A stretch of 64,000 nucleotides of DNA from Priestia endophytica DSM 13796 (GCF_900115845.1 NZ_FOXX01000005.1:1-64000); one strand, 5' to 3'; positions 17,846 through 32,350 are shown, numbered from the stretch's first letter. The notes: generated from the letters alone by a model not told the origin. Translations and numbers: made by a program.

Positions 17846-19087
17846 ATGGAAAAACTTTCAAAACAAGATCCAAAAATCTATAATGCCATTCAAGATGAGC
17901 TATCAAGACAAAGATCTAAAATCGAGCTGATTGCTTCAGAAAACTTTGTAAGTGAAGCTGTTATGGAAGCACAAGGTTCAGTATTAACAAATAAATATGC
18001 AGAAGGTTATCCTGGCCGTCGTTATTATGGCGGATGTGAGCATGTTGATGTTGTTGAGGATATCGCACGTGATCGTGTAAAAGAACTTTTTGGGGCAGAA
18101 CATGCTAATGTTCAACCTCACTCAGGTGCACAAGCTAACATGGGTGTTTATTTCACAATTCTAGAACAAGGTGATACGGTTCTTGGTATGAACTTATCAC
18201 ACGGTGGACATTTAACACACGGAAGTCCTGTTAACTTCAGCGGTGTTCAATATAACTTTGTAGAGTACGGTGTAGACGAAAAAACACATCTTATTGACTA
18301 TAATGATGTAAGACAAAAAGCAGTAGAACATAAACCAAAATTAATTGTTGCAGGTGCAAGTGCATATCCACGTGAAATTGATTTTGCTCGTTTCCGTGAA
18401 ATTGCTGATGAAGTTGGCGCATATTTAATGGTTGATATGGCCCACATTGCTGGACTTGTTGCAGCTGGTCTTCATCCAAACCCAGTTCCATATGCAGATT
18501 TTGTAACGTCAACAACTCATAAAACATTACGTGGACCTCGTGGTGGTTTAATTTTATGTAAAGAAGAGTTTGCGAAGAAGATTGACAAAGCGATCTTCCC
18601 AGGTCTTCAAGGTGGTCCACTTATGCACGTTATTTCAGCGAAAGCAGTAGCATTTGGAGAAGCATTAGAGGAAGATTTCAAAACATATGCTCAACAAATC
18701 ATTAATAATGCAAAAGCATTCGCAAGCGCTCTAAAAGAAGAAGGATTCTCTATTGTTTCAGATGGAACGGACAACCATTTAATTCTAATCAATGTAAAAG
18801 AGATGGGATTAACAGGTAAAGTAGCTGAAGAAGCTCTTGATTCAGTAGGAATTACAACAAATAAAAATGCTATCCCTTATGATACAGAAAGCCCATTTGT
18901 AACAAGCGGTATTCGTATTGGTACTGCAGCAGTTACAAGCCGTGGTTTTGGGGAAGAAGATATGAAAGAAATTGCTTCAATTATGAGTCTAACATTGAAA
19001 AATGTAGAAGATGAAAGCAAACTTGCAGAAGCAAAAGAACGTGTTGAAGCTTTAACAAGCAAATTTACACTTTACCCAACATACTAA
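17846..19087 (+). CDS. glyA: Serine hydroxymethyltransferase
   Basis: The 413-residue PLP enzyme converts serine and tetrahydrofolate to glycine and 5,10-methylene-THF, feeding one-carbon metabolism. The PLP-binding lysine is K226 in [22 protein letters not shown] contains the PLP-pyridine aspartate, and [13 protein letters not shown] and SGAQAN are conserved. The SD AGGGGAGG precedes the ATG. The neighbours ywlG and upp match B. subtilis. A strong terminator follows. Confidence 0.96.
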   Translation: MEKLSKQDPKIYNAIQDELSRQRSKIELIASENFVSEAVMEAQGSVLTNKYAEGYPGRRYYGGCEHVDVVEDIARDRVKELFGAEHANVQPHSGAQANMGVYFTILEQGDTVLGMNLSHGGHLTHGSPVNFSGVQYNFVEYGVDEKTHLIDYNDVRQKAVEHKPKLIVAGASAYPREIDFARFREIADEVGAYLMVDMAHIAGLVAAGLHPNPVPYADFVTSTTHKTLRGPRGGLILCKEEFAKKIDKAIFPGLQGGPLMHVISAKAVAFGEALEEDFKTYAQQIINNAKAFASALKEEGFSIVSDGTDNHLILINVKEMGLTGKVAEEALDSVGITTNKNAIPYDTESPFVTSGIRIGTAAVTSRGFGEEDMKEIASIMSLTLKNVEDESKLAEAKERVEALTSKFTLYPTY

Positions 19088-19093
19088 AGATCG

Positions 19094-19134
19094 AAAAGGC
19101 ACGTCTTGAGGACAGCTCAAGGCGTGCCTTTTTA
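19094..19134 (+). terminator. Terminator after glyA
   Basis: AAAAGGCACGTCTTGAG pairs with CTCAAGGCGTGCCTTTTT over a short loop, with a T run. Confidence 0.9.
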
Positions 19135-19423
19135 TCGTCTTAAAAAAGCTTTATTCCAGAAGAAGGACTTGAACTCACTTTTTTTTTTCTGTAAAATAAA
19201 CGCAATGTGTTTATTTCGTTTAGGCGATATTACAAACGAACCGTTATTTATGATAAACAGTATTACATATTGCTGGTGAACGCTTTTCGCTTTTTATTGC
19301 TGTGCGTACTTGACGGCAGAACATGTGAGGCTAACAAGATTTGAGAGGTATTCTAAAAGTAAGATTTCTTATTTTAGAATGCCTTGTTCCATGTGTAACA
19401 TTTTAACTAAAGGAGATGTAATT
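19135..19423. other. 289-bp region between glyA terminator and upp
   Basis: Contains the long hairpin at 19346-19384 and a TTGACG at 19310-19315 with only a weak -10 (TAACAA) downstream. The upp frame runs open through part of this region by chance, but no SD supports a longer Upp. Confidence 0.5.
19346..19384 (+). promoter_or_regulatory. Long hairpin in the upp leader
   Basis: AGGTATTCTAAAAGTAAG (19346-19363) faces CTTATTTTAGAATGCCT (19368-19384): about 17 pairs with one bulge and a 4-nt loop. No U-tract follows and the SD of upp is 24 nt downstream, so it is not a simple terminator. A role in mRNA stability or regulation is inference. Confidence 0.5.
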
Positions 19424-20053
19424 GTGGGAAAAGTATATGTGTTTGATCATCCGTTAATTCAGCATAAGTTAACGTATATTCGTGATAAAAGTACAGGAAC
19501 GAAAGAATTCCGTGAGCTTGTGGATGAAGTAGCAAGCTTAATGGCTTTTGAAATTACAAGAGATTTACCTTTGCAAGAAGTAAACGTTGAAACACCAGTT
19601 TGTGAAGCTACATCGAAAGTATTAGCAGGTAAAAAACTGGGGATTGTCCCAATTTTACGTGCAGGCCTTGGAATGACGGAAGGAATTTTAAAACTTATTC
19701 CTGCGGCAAAAGTAGGGCATGTTGGTTTATATCGCGACCCTGAAACACTAAAACCAATTGAATATTACGTAAAACTTCCTCGTGATGTTGAAGAACGTGA
19801 CTTTATCGTTGTAGATCCAATGTTAGCTACAGGGGGATCTGCGGTTGAAGCGATTAACTCTCTGAAAAAACGTGGAGCAACAAGCATTAGATTTATGTGT
19901 TTAGTAGCAGCACCTGAAGGAGTAGAAGTGATGCAAGAAGCTCATCCAGATGTTGATATTTATATTGCAGCATTAGATGAAAAGTTAAACGATCACGGCT
20001 ATATTGTCCCAGGTCTTGGGGATGCAGGAGACCGTTTGTACGGAACGAAATAA
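19424..20053 (+). CDS. upp: Uracil phosphoribosyltransferase
   Basis: The 209-residue enzyme makes UMP from uracil and PRPP in pyrimidine salvage. The PRPP-binding signature is [11 protein letters not shown]; the uracil-binding C-terminus is [21 protein letters not shown] and [10 protein letters not shown] are conserved. Translation starts at a GTG (19424) giving [15 protein letters not shown], 8 nt after AAAGGAG (19409-19415). mnaA follows 22 nt downstream, as in B. cereus-type genomes, probably as a co-transcribed pair. Confidence 0.95.
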   Translation: MGKVYVFDHPLIQHKLTYIRDKSTGTKEFRELVDEVASLMAFEITRDLPLQEVNVETPVCEATSKVLAGKKLGIVPILRAGLGMTEGILKLIPAAKVGHVGLYRDPETLKPIEYYVKLPRDVEERDFIVVDPMLATGGSAVEAINSLKKRGATSIRFMCLVAAPEGVEVMQEAHPDVDIYIAALDEKLNDHGYIVPGLGDAGDRLYGTK

Positions 20054-20075
20054 ACAAAATAAAAGGTGATGAAAA

Positions 20076-21221
20076 ATGGCTAAGCGGATTAAAGTTATGA
20101 CTATTTTTGGGACACGTCCGGAAGCAATTAAAATGGCTCCTCTTGTACTTGAACTAAATAGTCGCTCAGAACAGTTTGAATCAATTGTTACAGTAACAGC
20201 ACAGCATAGAGAGATGCTTGATCAAGTTCTGTCCATCTTCAACATTACACCAGACCATGACCTTAACATTATGAAAGATCGCCAAACACTTATGGACGTA
20301 ACAACAAGAGGTCTTCAAGGTCTTGATGCTGTAATGAAAGAAGTGCAGCCTGATATTGTCCTTGTCCACGGAGATACAACAACAACTTTCATTGCAAGTT
20401 TAGCAGCTTTCTACAATCAAATTGTTGTTGGACATGTTGAAGCTGGATTAAGAACATGGAATAAGTACTCTCCGTATCCTGAAGAAATGAATCGTCAATT
20501 AACAGGTGTGCTAGCAGATTTACACTTTGCTCCAACAAATAAATCAGCAAACAACTTAAAGATAGAAAACAAAGAAGAAGAAAACATCTACATTACAGGA
20601 AATACAGCTATTGATGCACTTCAAACAACAGTAGACGAAAGTTATCATCATGAAATCTTAGAAGGTCTTGGTGACCATCGTTTAATTCTTTTAACAGCAC
20701 ACCGTCGTGAAAATTTAGGTGAGCCGATGCGCAACATGTTTAAAGCGGTAAAAAGAATTGTCGAAGAGCATGACGATGTACGAGTAATTTACCCTGTTCA
20801 CCTTAATCCAGTTGTGCGTGAACTAGCTGATGAGGTGCTTGGCAATGATCCGAGAATTCAGCTTATTGAACCGCTTGGAGTTGTAGATTTTCACAACTTT
20901 GCTTCACGTGCACATATCATCCTAACAGATTCAGGTGGAGTGCAGGAAGAAGCGCCTTCATTGGGTGTTCCTGTTCTTGTTCTTAGGGACACAACAGAGC
21001 GTCCTGAAGGAATTGAAGCAGGAACATTGAAGCTTGCGGGATTAGAAGAAGAACATATTTATAAGCTTACAAAAGAGCTTTTAGAAGATAAGGAAGCATA
21101 TGAGCAAATGGCAAAAGCCTCAAATCCATATGGAGATGGACGTGCTTCAGCTCGTATTGCAGATGCTATTTTGTATCACTTTAAACAAAAAGAAAATCGA
21201 CCTGATACATTCAATCCATAA
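20076..21221 (+). CDS. mnaA: UDP-N-acetylglucosamine 2-epimerase (non-hydrolysing)
   Basis: The 381-residue GT-B-fold enzyme interconverts UDP-GlcNAc and UDP-ManNAc in the cytosol. Conserved elements are FGTRPEAIKMAPL, VTAQHREMLDQVL, VHGDTTTT, GHVEAGLRT, TAHRREN and the sugar-nucleotide loop LTDSGGVQEEAPSLG. UDP-ManNAc is the substrate of the WecC-like dehydrogenase at 46493-47776 and/or the WecG/TagA transferase at 47865-48572, so this gene feeds the wall polymer region of the same window. A terminator follows that overlaps the next gene's ribosome-binding site. Confidence 0.94.
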   Translation: MAKRIKVMTIFGTRPEAIKMAPLVLELNSRSEQFESIVTVTAQHREMLDQVLSIFNITPDHDLNIMKDRQTLMDVTTRGLQGLDAVMKEVQPDIVLVHGDTTTTFIASLAAFYNQIVVGHVEAGLRTWNKYSPYPEEMNRQLTGVLADLHFAPTNKSANNLKIENKEEENIYITGNTAIDALQTTVDESYHHEILEGLGDHRLILLTAHRRENLGEPMRNMFKAVKRIVEEHDDVRVIYPVHLNPVVRELADEVLGNDPRIQLIEPLGVVDFHNFASRAHIILTDSGGVQEEAPSLGVPVLVLRDTTERPEGIEAGTLKLAGLEEEHIYKLTKELLEDKEAYEQMAKASNPYGDGRASARIADAILYHFKQKENRPDTFNP

Positions 21222-21239
21222 AAGGTCTATATGATAAAG

Positions 21240-21297
21240 AAACATCTCTCGCATGAAAAGCGCTGTTTGTGAAACGCTATGTGAGAGGTGTTTTTTT
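21240..21297 (+). terminator. Terminator of mnaA overlapping the SD of the next gene
   Basis: AAACATCTCTCGCAT (21240-21254) pairs with ATGTGAGAGGTGTTT (21279-21293), with inner AGCG/CGCT. T7 runs straight into the ATG at 21298. The 3' arm contains GAGAGGTG, the only SD of the protease gene. Confidence 0.8.
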
Positions 21298-23505
21298 ATG
21301 AGAAAATGTTTCTTTATAAGTATTGTTTTATGTTTTCTATTGTTACCTATAGATGTATATGGACAAGCTTTTGAAAAACCTCCTTCAATTGACAATGCTC
21401 TTTCTCAGAAATTACAAAAGACCATTATCGTAGTAAAGAAGGGGCATCTTCAAGAAGCCATAAGAAATGTAAAGGCACATTACCCAAATGTCAAAATAAG
21501 AAATATGTATCATCATGTTTTTGAAGGTTTTTCAGTAGAAGGGCTTGGTATAGATCTTCAAGCAATCAAGAAAGAAAAGTGGACAGAACAGTTATTTGGA
21601 GTAACTTATTATCAGCAAACAATGAATGAGAGTGTTCCATTTATTGGTGGAGATGAAGTAAGAGGGATCTTTGACAAAGAAAACAAGCGTTTGACAGGTA
21701 AAGGTGTAAAAATCGGAATTATTGATACAGGTATTAACATGCTTCATCGCGATCTTCAACATTCATACAAAGGAGGCTACGACTTCGTTGATGTTGATGA
21801 ATACCCAATGGAAACGGTGGAAAAGCAAGGACCTCCTACTTATCATGGAACACATGTAGCAGGCATTATCGGTGCAAACGGTAAAATGAAAGGCATAGCT
21901 CCAGAAGCTGATATTTATATGTACAGAGCACTAGGACCAGGTGGCATGGGAAGTTCAGAGCAAGTTATTCTAGCAATAGAAAAAGCAATTGAAGAAAAAA
22001 TGGACGTGTTAAATCTTTCTCTAGGAAACGAGATTAATGGTCCTGATTGGCCAACAAGTTTAGCTGTAAATGAAGCTGTTCGTCAAGGTGTCGTAGTTGT
22101 AGCTGCAAATGGTAACTCAGGTCCTGATTTATGGACCGTCGGTGCTCCGGCAACCGCTTCTGAGGCTATTTCAGTTGGTGCTTCAGCTCCTCCATTAAAG
22201 TTGCCTTATCTTGAAGTTAACAGAAAGAAGGTTGCGCTTCAAAAGCTACAAGGATCGCCAAATTGGAATTTAGAACAAAGTTATGAAATTGTAGCAGGGG
22301 GTTATGGACAAAAGAACGAATTAGAAGATGCAAGAGGAAAAGTAGTCCTTGTAAAAAGAGGGAAAATATCATTTACAGAAAAAGCGCTTAATGCTGAGAA
22401 AGCTGGAGCAAAAGGAGTTCTTATTTCAAACAATGAGAGGGGTTTATTTGCTGGTGCTCTTCAATCTGAGCTCAAAATACCCGTCGCAGCAATTAGTCAT
22501 AATGATGGGGAAGAGCTTCTTTCGAAGAAGAAAGATAAACGCCTTTATGGAGTAACACAATATGAAGAGATTCAAGACAAGATAGCTCCATTTAGCTCTA
22601 GAGGACCTGTTACAACAACGTGGGAAATTAAGCCAGATGTATTAGCTCCAGGGATGGAGATTAATAGTACAGCGTTGAAAGATTATATGTCTCTTCATGG
22701 TACAAGTATGGCTGCACCACATGTAGCGGGAGCGTGTGCTCTCATTTTACAAGCTCATCCAAGGTGGTCTCCAAACCAAGTGAAAGCAGCTCTTATGAAT
22801 ACAGCAGTATCTCTTCAAGACGATAAAAAAAGAAACTTACCTGCTTATGTTCAAGGATCAGGGCGCGTTGACTTAAAAAGAGCTATTGAACAAACATTGT
22901 TTGTCACTCCATCTTTATCACTTGGAATTGTTCATGAAACAAAAAAGGGTGAAACAACGAAAAAGGCTTCTTTAACAGTTGAAAATATAAGTGAAGAACC
23001 TAAAAGACTTAGCTTACAGTTTCCAAAACGCGAAGGAATTCGTTGGGAGGCGCCTTTATTTATAGATGTTCTTCCACATGAAAAAAAAGAAATTATGGTA
23101 AAGGCTGTTATTGAGAACTCAAGGCTTAAAAAAGGCCTTCATGATGGGCTTGTTTCTGTAAAAGACTCTACTCGTGAAATTCATCTTCCATATCTCTTTA
23201 TTATAGGAGAACCTAGCTATCCTAAAGTTATGGGATTTCAATTCTCACGAGTTAAAAGTGACGATCTTTATCAATATGAGCTTTTCTTACCTGAAGGAGC
23301 AGATAAGTTAGGGATAGCTCTTTATGAAAAAGATACGTTAAGATTTGTTCAATATGTTGATGTTCGTGAAAATATTGGAAGAGGACGATTTACCTCTGTT
23401 GTTGAACGTTCATTACTTCCTGTGAAAGGGGAGTATAAAGCAGTCATTTTTGTGTATAAAAATGCAAAACAACAAACTTTTGAAGGTGAAATAACAATAG
23501 AATGA
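21298..23505 (+). CDS. Secreted subtilisin-like serine protease (Vpr-like) with PA domain
   Basis: The 735-residue pre-pro-protease has a signal peptide (1-22, ending VYGQA) and an inhibitor-like propeptide (about 40-110). The S8 domain has the triad Asp143 (IGIIDTGIN), His183 (YHGTHVAG) and Ser470 (HGTSMAAPHVAG). A PA domain (about 325-425) is inserted between His and Ser, as in Vpr and lactocepin-type proteases. The C-terminal 150 residues form a beta-rich domain. Start ATG 21298 is set by the signal peptide and GAGAGGTG, which lies inside the terminator arm of mnaA. It sits between mnaA and the atp operon, where B. subtilis has no gene. A role in extracellular or wall-protein processing is inferred. 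Confidence 0.88.
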   Translation: MRKCFFISIVLCFLLLPIDVYGQAFEKPPSIDNALSQKLQKTIIVVKKGHLQEAIRNVKAHYPNVKIRNMYHHVFEGFSVEGLGIDLQAIKKEKWTEQLFGVTYYQQTMNESVPFIGGDEVRGIFDKENKRLTGKGVKIGIIDTGINMLHRDLQHSYKGGYDFVDVDEYPMETVEKQGPPTYHGTHVAGIIGANGKMKGIAPEADIYMYRALGPGGMGSSEQVILAIEKAIEEKMDVLNLSLGNEINGPDWPTSLAVNEAVRQGVVVVAANGNSGPDLWTVGAPATASEAISVGASAPPLKLPYLEVNRKKVALQKLQGSPNWNLEQSYEIVAGGYGQKNELEDARGKVVLVKRGKISFTEKALNAEKAGAKGVLISNNERGLFAGALQSELKIPVAAISHNDGEELLSKKKDKRLYGVTQYEEIQDKIAPFSSRGPVTTTWEIKPDVLAPGMEINSTALKDYMSLHGTSMAAPHVAGACALILQAHPRWSPNQVKAALMNTAVSLQDDKKRNLPAYVQGSGRVDLKRAIEQTLFVTPSLSLGIVHETKKGETTKKASLTVENISEEPKRLSLQFPKREGIRWEAPLFIDVLPHEKKEIMVKAVIENSRLKKGLHDGLVSVKDSTREIHLPYLFIIGEPSYPKVMGFQFSRVKSDDLYQYELFLPEGADKLGIALYEKDTLRFVQYVDVRENIGRGRFTSVVERSLLPVKGEYKAVIFVYKNAKQQTFEGEITIE

Positions 23506-23510
23506 ATAGT

Positions 23511-23555
23511 AAACAAACCTAAATGTTAAGCATATTAACATCTAGGTTTGTTTGT
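23511..23555 (+). terminator. Terminator-like hairpin after the Vpr-like protease
   Basis: AAACAAACCT/AGGTTTGTTT outer stem and ATGTTAA/TTAACAT inner stem; the tail TTTGTTTGTG is a weak U-tract. Confidence 0.6.
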
Positions 23556-23627
23556 GAGAAAATATGACGAAAATGTGTACAAAAGCGAAGTTTTGGATGA
23601 ATAAAGATGATTTTCACTTTAAACACA

Positions 23628-23656
23628 TTGACATGAATATAGTCGTATTGTATGCT
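23628..23656 (+). promoter_or_regulatory. sigma-A promoter of the atp operon
   Basis: Perfect TTGACA (23628-23633), 17-nt spacer, TATGCT (23651-23656). It gives a leader of about 200 nt. Confidence 0.75.
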
Positions 23657-23865
23657 AACAGGGGATATGAATGGTAAGGTTTTCACACCCTAAAAAAAGT
23701 TGTAGTGTCAATGTTTTTCCTCATAAAATCAACCAATTTATAAAGCCGTGTTTTTTACAATTAGTAACAAATTTTTCCTCTCACACCCAACTCTTAAACA
23801 TCAAATTTTCAAGGAATTATTAAAAGAATTTTAAAAATATTAAAAAAACGGGGGAGGGAAACTAG

Positions 23866-24090
23866 GTGATGAAAGATGGACCTCATCAGTTGCTTAAAGC
23901 AATGTCTTTGATGACAACCATTGTTTCACAACTAGCAGGCTTTCCATTGATTGGTATGTTTGTTGGAGGCTTTCTTGATCGAAAGTTTGGGACAGATCCC
24001 CTTTGGCTTATAGTAGGTATACTGCTTGGAATTGCCCTTGGGATTTATGTGATGCTTTACTCAATTAAGTACTTTTTCTCAGGAGACTAA
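23866..24090 (+). CDS. atpZ: AtpZ/AtpI-family small membrane protein
   Basis: The 74-residue protein has two membrane helices (about 12-36 and 45-68), with FPLIGMFVGGFLDRKFGTDP between them. This is the pattern of the AtpZ/ATPase_gene1 family found at the head of atp operons. AtpZ and AtpI have been linked to Mg2+/Ca2+ transport and F-ATPase assembly in Bacillus. A GTG (23866) 7 nt after GGAGGG starts the frame; the ATG at 23869 is an alternative. Its stop overlaps the ATG of atpI. Having both atpZ and atpI differs from B. subtilis, which has atpI only. Confidence 0.82.
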   Translation: MMKDGPHQLLKAMSLMTTIVSQLAGFPLIGMFVGGFLDRKFGTDPLWLIVGILLGIALGIYVMLYSIKYFFSGD

Positions 24091-24467
24091 TGCCTATGTC
24101 AGACATTCAAAATCTATTTATAAGGTTAAGAGGGTACATGTTTTCCATTCTAGCTCTGTTTGCCATTGGCTGGGGAGTTACACCTTATAAAACCATCTTT
24201 CTTAGTTTGATTATGGGTGCAGCTTTTAGCTTTTACATGCTTTGGACAATGGTAAGAAGTCAGCAAAAATTAGCTAAGGCGCTGAAAGAAGGAAAAAAGC
24301 TTAGATCACTTGGTACCTTTACACGCTTTGCGATAGCATTACTTGCTGTCATTATCGCAGTAGAGTATCCGAAGCTATTTGATCCCATTGTAGTATTGCT
24401 TGGCTTAATGACAGTTTATATTGTCATTGTCATAGATTATCTTATTCAAATTTTACGTAATAAATAA
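24090..24467 (+). CDS. atpI: ATP synthase subunit I (AtpI)
   Basis: The 125-residue membrane protein has four helices (about 16-32, 33-52, 75-92 and 97-120) and a basic cytosolic loop SQQKLAKALKEGKKLRS. It is the usual AtpI of Bacillus atp operons, which helps c-ring assembly or stability. The ATG at 24090 overlaps the TAA of atpZ and has AGGAG 5 nt upstream; ATG 24096 is an alternative. It is 21 nt before atpB. Confidence 0.85.
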   Translation: MPMSDIQNLFIRLRGYMFSILALFAIGWGVTPYKTIFLSLIMGAAFSFYMLWTMVRSQQKLAKALKEGKKLRSLGTFTRFAIALLAVIIAVEYPKLFDPIVVLLGLMTVYIVIVIDYLIQILRNK

Positions 24468-24482
24468 TGGGAAGAGAGGTGA

Positions 24483-25199
<717 letters not shown>

Positions 25200-25251
25200 A
25201 AGTTATATAAATTAACTACATTAATACATAAATTAAAGGAGGAGCTTTTAA

Positions 25252-25461
<210 letters not shown>

Positions 25462-25464
<3 letters not shown>

Positions 25465-25494
25465 CAAGAATCTTAACAAGAATCTTAACAAGGA
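25462..25494 (+). repeat. Tandem 12-nt repeat after atpE
   Basis: TAACAAGAATCT occurs at 25462-25473 and 25474-25485, and a partial third copy (TAACAAG) follows at 25486-25492. The first unit contains the atpE stop codon. Confidence 0.8.
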
Positions 25495-25501
25495 TGAACA
25501 C

Positions 25502-25531
25502 GGCGAAGATCATTCTCTACGAACCTTCGCC
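25502..25531 (+). terminator. Intra-operon hairpin between atpE and atpF
   Basis: GGCGAAG (25502-25508) pairs with CTTCGCC (25525-25531); the tail TTTCCTTTATTC is a weak U-tract. It may attenuate transcription or protect the atpE mRNA end. Confidence 0.5.
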
Positions 25532-25609
25532 TTTCCTTTATTCACAAACTATTTTTTCTTTATAATACATTAAAAAAACGGTAACCCTCTGAAAGGAGTG
25601 AGCATCGCG

Positions 25610-26137
25610 ATGTCTGTTCTAAATCCAGATTCACTTATGTTAGGAGCAGCTGGTGGAGGCTTTCTAGTTGGAGATATGCTTTTCCAACTTGTTATGTTTA
25701 TTATCCTACTAGTGCTTTTAAAGATATTTGCATGGAAGCCTATTATGGGTATTATGAAAAAGCGTGAGCAATATATTGCGGATGAAATTGATCAAGCAGA
25801 ACAAAGCAATGCTGAGGCTAGAAAGCTAGCTGAAGAACAACGCGAAATTCTAAAAAATTCTCGTCAAGAGATTCAAACAATGATGGAAGAAGCGCGTAAA
25901 ACAGCAGATGAGAAGAAAGAAGAAATCATCGCTGCTGCAAGAAATGAAGCGCAGCGTTTGAAAGAATCTGCGAAAAGAGAAATTGAGCTTGAGAAAGAGC
26001 AAGCAATGGATTCTGTACGCGAGCAAGTTGCCTCTCTATCTGTTTTAATTGCCTCTAAAGTTATTGAAAAAGAGCTTTCTGAAGATGATCAGGAGCAATT
26101 AATCAAACAATATATTAATGAAGTAGGGCGAGCGTAA
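25610..26137 (+). CDS. atpF: ATP synthase F0 subunit b
   Basis: The 175-residue peripheral-stalk subunit has one N-terminal membrane helix (about 20-45, [20 protein letters not shown]) and a long charged amphipathic helix that dimerises and binds delta. The start is the ATG at 25610; the GTG at 25598 overlaps the SD GGAGTGAG and is unlikely. Its stop overlaps the atpH start by one base. Confidence 0.93.
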   Translation: MSVLNPDSLMLGAAGGGFLVGDMLFQLVMFIILLVLLKIFAWKPIMGIMKKREQYIADEIDQAEQSNAEARKLAEEQREILKNSRQEIQTMMEEARKTADEKKEEIIAAARNEAQRLKESAKREIELEKEQAMDSVREQVASLSVLIASKVIEKELSEDDQEQLIKQYINEVGRA

Positions 26138-26679
26138 TGAGTAACGGAGTAGTTGCAAGACGTTACGGAGTGGCCTTGTTTCAATTAGCAAAAGAGCAAC
26201 ATATTTTAGATGAGGCAAGCAAACAGCTTGAAATCATTAAAAATGTGTTCGATGAAAATCCGCAATTTCTTGAAATTTTAACACATCCTAAGATTGATAG
26301 ACAAAAAAAGAAGGCGTTGATGGAAGAAACGTTTTCTACATGTCTTCCACCAGTTCAGCACGCGCTTTTATTACTTTTAGATCGTCACCGAATTGCTATT
26401 GTGACTGAAGTGATTGATCATTTCCTTGCGCTATATGATGAAGAAAAGAGCGTGGCAAAAGCGCTGGTTTATTCTGCAAAAGCACTAAGCGAAGATGAGA
26501 AATCGTCGCTTTCCAATACTTTTTCTAAGAAAGTAAACAAGAAGTCTTTACATATTGAAAACATTGTTGACCCAAGTCTTATTGGTGGTGTAAAGCTTCG
26601 AATTGGCAATCGTATATATGATGGCAGTGTGAAAGGACGCCTAGACCGTGTCCGTAGCACGCTTACAAAGAGATCGTAG
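26137..26679 (+). CDS. atpH: ATP synthase F1 subunit delta
   Basis: The 180-residue subunit links the b dimer to the top of the alpha3-beta3 head. The N-terminal helical bundle starts VARRYGVALFQLAKEQ, and the conserved C-terminal signature VDPSLIGGVKLRIGNRIYDGSVKGRL is present. Its ATG overlaps the TAA of atpF (TAATG), implying coupled translation. It is followed by atpA after 15 nt. Confidence 0.94.
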   Translation: MSNGVVARRYGVALFQLAKEQHILDEASKQLEIIKNVFDENPQFLEILTHPKIDRQKKKALMEETFSTCLPPVQHALLLLLDRHRIAIVTEVIDHFLALYDEEKSVAKALVYSAKALSEDEKSSLSNTFSKKVNKKSLHIENIVDPSLIGGVKLRIGNRIYDGSVKGRLDRVRSTLTKRS

Positions 26680-28206
<1,527 letters not shown>

Positions 28207-28249
28207 AAAGGGAAGTTTAAAGAGCTTTCCTCTTTAAACTTCAACGTGA

Positions 28250-29143
<894 letters not shown>

Positions 29144-29191
29144 AAATTTTACATTGAACAAAGGAATTTTACATACTATTCCTTGTTTTAG

Positions 29192-30640
<1,449 letters not shown>

Positions 30641-30665
30641 TGATAGGGACCTAGGAGGGTGTTAG

Positions 30666-31070
<405 letters not shown>

Positions 31071-31074
31071 CATA

Positions 31075-31119
31075 AAAAACCTCTAGGGAACGAACGTAGA
31101 AACCCTAGAGGTTTTTTTA
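31075..31119 (+). terminator. Terminator of the atp operon
   Basis: AAAAACCTCTAGGG pairs with CCCTAGAGGTTTTTTT around a loop of about 14 nt. Confidence 0.9.
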
Positions 31120-31180
31120 TCTATATTTATTAACAATTCAAGCATGCAAAAACAATAGGATTTAAAAGGAATGATAAAAT

Positions 31181-31417
31181 ATGTTACAAGCAATTGGTCA
31201 ACAAGCATTAGTTGGGATGTTTTCACATCTTATCTTTCTTGTTGTAACATGGTGGGCTCTTCAAGCTCTTTCCATTGATAAGATGATTAGAGCTAATCGT
31301 GTTGTGCAAGCACGACTTTTATTAATGCTTCTTACAATTGCCATCGGCACAAGCGTTAGTAACTTCTTTCTGGACTTTTTGTCATGGTCCCAATCGTTAC
31401 CATCACTTTTCTTTTAA
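31181..31417 (+). CDS. ywzB: DUF1146 family membrane protein (YwzB-like)
   Basis: The 78-residue protein has two hydrophobic helices (about 12-32 and 45-67) joined by the basic stretch DKMIRANRVVQAR, the typical layout of DUF1146 proteins encoded behind atpC in Bacillaceae. The function is unknown. The SD AAAGGAATGA is moderately spaced. It lies between the atp terminator and ywmB. Confidence 0.8.
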   Translation: MLQAIGQQALVGMFSHLIFLVVTWWALQALSIDKMIRANRVVQARLLLMLLTIAIGTSVSNFFLDFLSWSQSLPSLFF

Positions 31418-31566
31418 TATTGTACTGTCAAAACGTTTTTTCTTTTTATAGCTATGCATAGCGATATATCGTTAGACAATCTCCTCTGAATTCTGTCGAT
31501 TTTTTTCACGTATGAGACATTCTCATTTGGAAAAAATGAGAGATAAGGAGAAGGGGGAGAAATTGG

Positions 31567-32319
31567 ATGTTAAAATTTAAAAATAGTGTCTTTTTAGCTA
31601 TTTTCATTCTAGCTATATTCCTATATCATGGTAATTACGTGAGTTTTGCTTTTGGGGAGAAATACCCAATTGAAGAGCTTGCTCACGGGGTGCATAAATC
31701 AGAAGGAACGATTACAGAATGGTCAATTTATAATCGAGAGCAAATTGATGTAACAACAAAAGCAGCTTTTGAGAGCAAAGTGGCTTTATTAAAGAAGAAG
31801 TATGCCCATTTTCAGTGGTCGATTCAAAAGGATAAAGAGGTTTGGAAAGCTGTTGGGGTAGGGAAAGAGAAAAAGTATGGAATTAATGAAAAAATTCAGC
31901 TACTAATGACCCTCAAAAAAGAACATCATCAATCGTATATTATATATGATGTCAAAGGGAAGCAGTGGAGTCAGGAAGTCTGGTCTTATTTTAATCCATA
32001 TTTAACAAAGAAAAACGAAGAATTATTTACAGGAAATTTCGAAAGTTTTGCTTGTATTAGAGGGCACTTCAATGATAATATTAAAGGTGTTTTGTCTTTA
32101 GGCTCTCAGAAACTATTGAAAGCATTTAAAGCAGATTCTGTCGAAGAGCTTAGTGAAGAAGCATTTGTTTCAGTAACAGCATATACTGAAATGTGGGAAG
32201 ACGTTCTTCTGACACAAGATCAACAAAGAATGAACTTACAAATAGCAATAAGAAATCAAGGAATGGGCGAAAAGACGACCTTTGTCGTTGGCACACCCAT
32301 TATTACGTCTGAATATTAA
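31567..32319 (+). CDS. ywmB: YwmB-family secreted protein
   Basis: The 250-residue product matches YwmB (DUF1779, annotated TATA-box-binding-like by fold) by position before murAA and by layout. A signal-anchor segment (about 5-30, VFLAIFILAIFLYHGNY) is followed by an extracytoplasmic alpha/beta domain with the conserved blocks EGTITEWSIYNREQ and FTGNFESFACIRGHFND. No DNA-binding function is expected outside the membrane; its role is unknown. The SD is GGGGGAG 8 nt upstream. Confidence 0.82.
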   Translation: MLKFKNSVFLAIFILAIFLYHGNYVSFAFGEKYPIEELAHGVHKSEGTITEWSIYNREQIDVTTKAAFESKVALLKKKYAHFQWSIQKDKEVWKAVGVGKEKKYGINEKIQLLMTLKKEHHQSYIIYDVKGKQWSQEVWSYFNPYLTKKNEELFTGNFESFACIRGHFNDNIKGVLSLGSQKLLKAFKADSVEELSEEAFVSVTAYTEMWEDVLLTQDQQRMNLQIAIRNQGMGEKTTFVVGTPIITSEY

Positions 32320-32350
32320 TATATAGAAAATGGACGCGGAGGGGAATACC

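Larger units (their letters stand above)
23506..23865. other. 360-bp region before the atp operon
   Basis: Holds the protease terminator, the atp promoter and an A/U-rich leader of about 200 nt with no ORF preceded by an SD and no clear stable fold. Confidence 0.55.

Noticed and set aside
19310-19423. N-terminal extension of Upp by 38 residues
   Set aside because: Overlaps a long hairpin, has no SD, and the family starts at MGKVYVFDH with a proper SD before GTG 19424.
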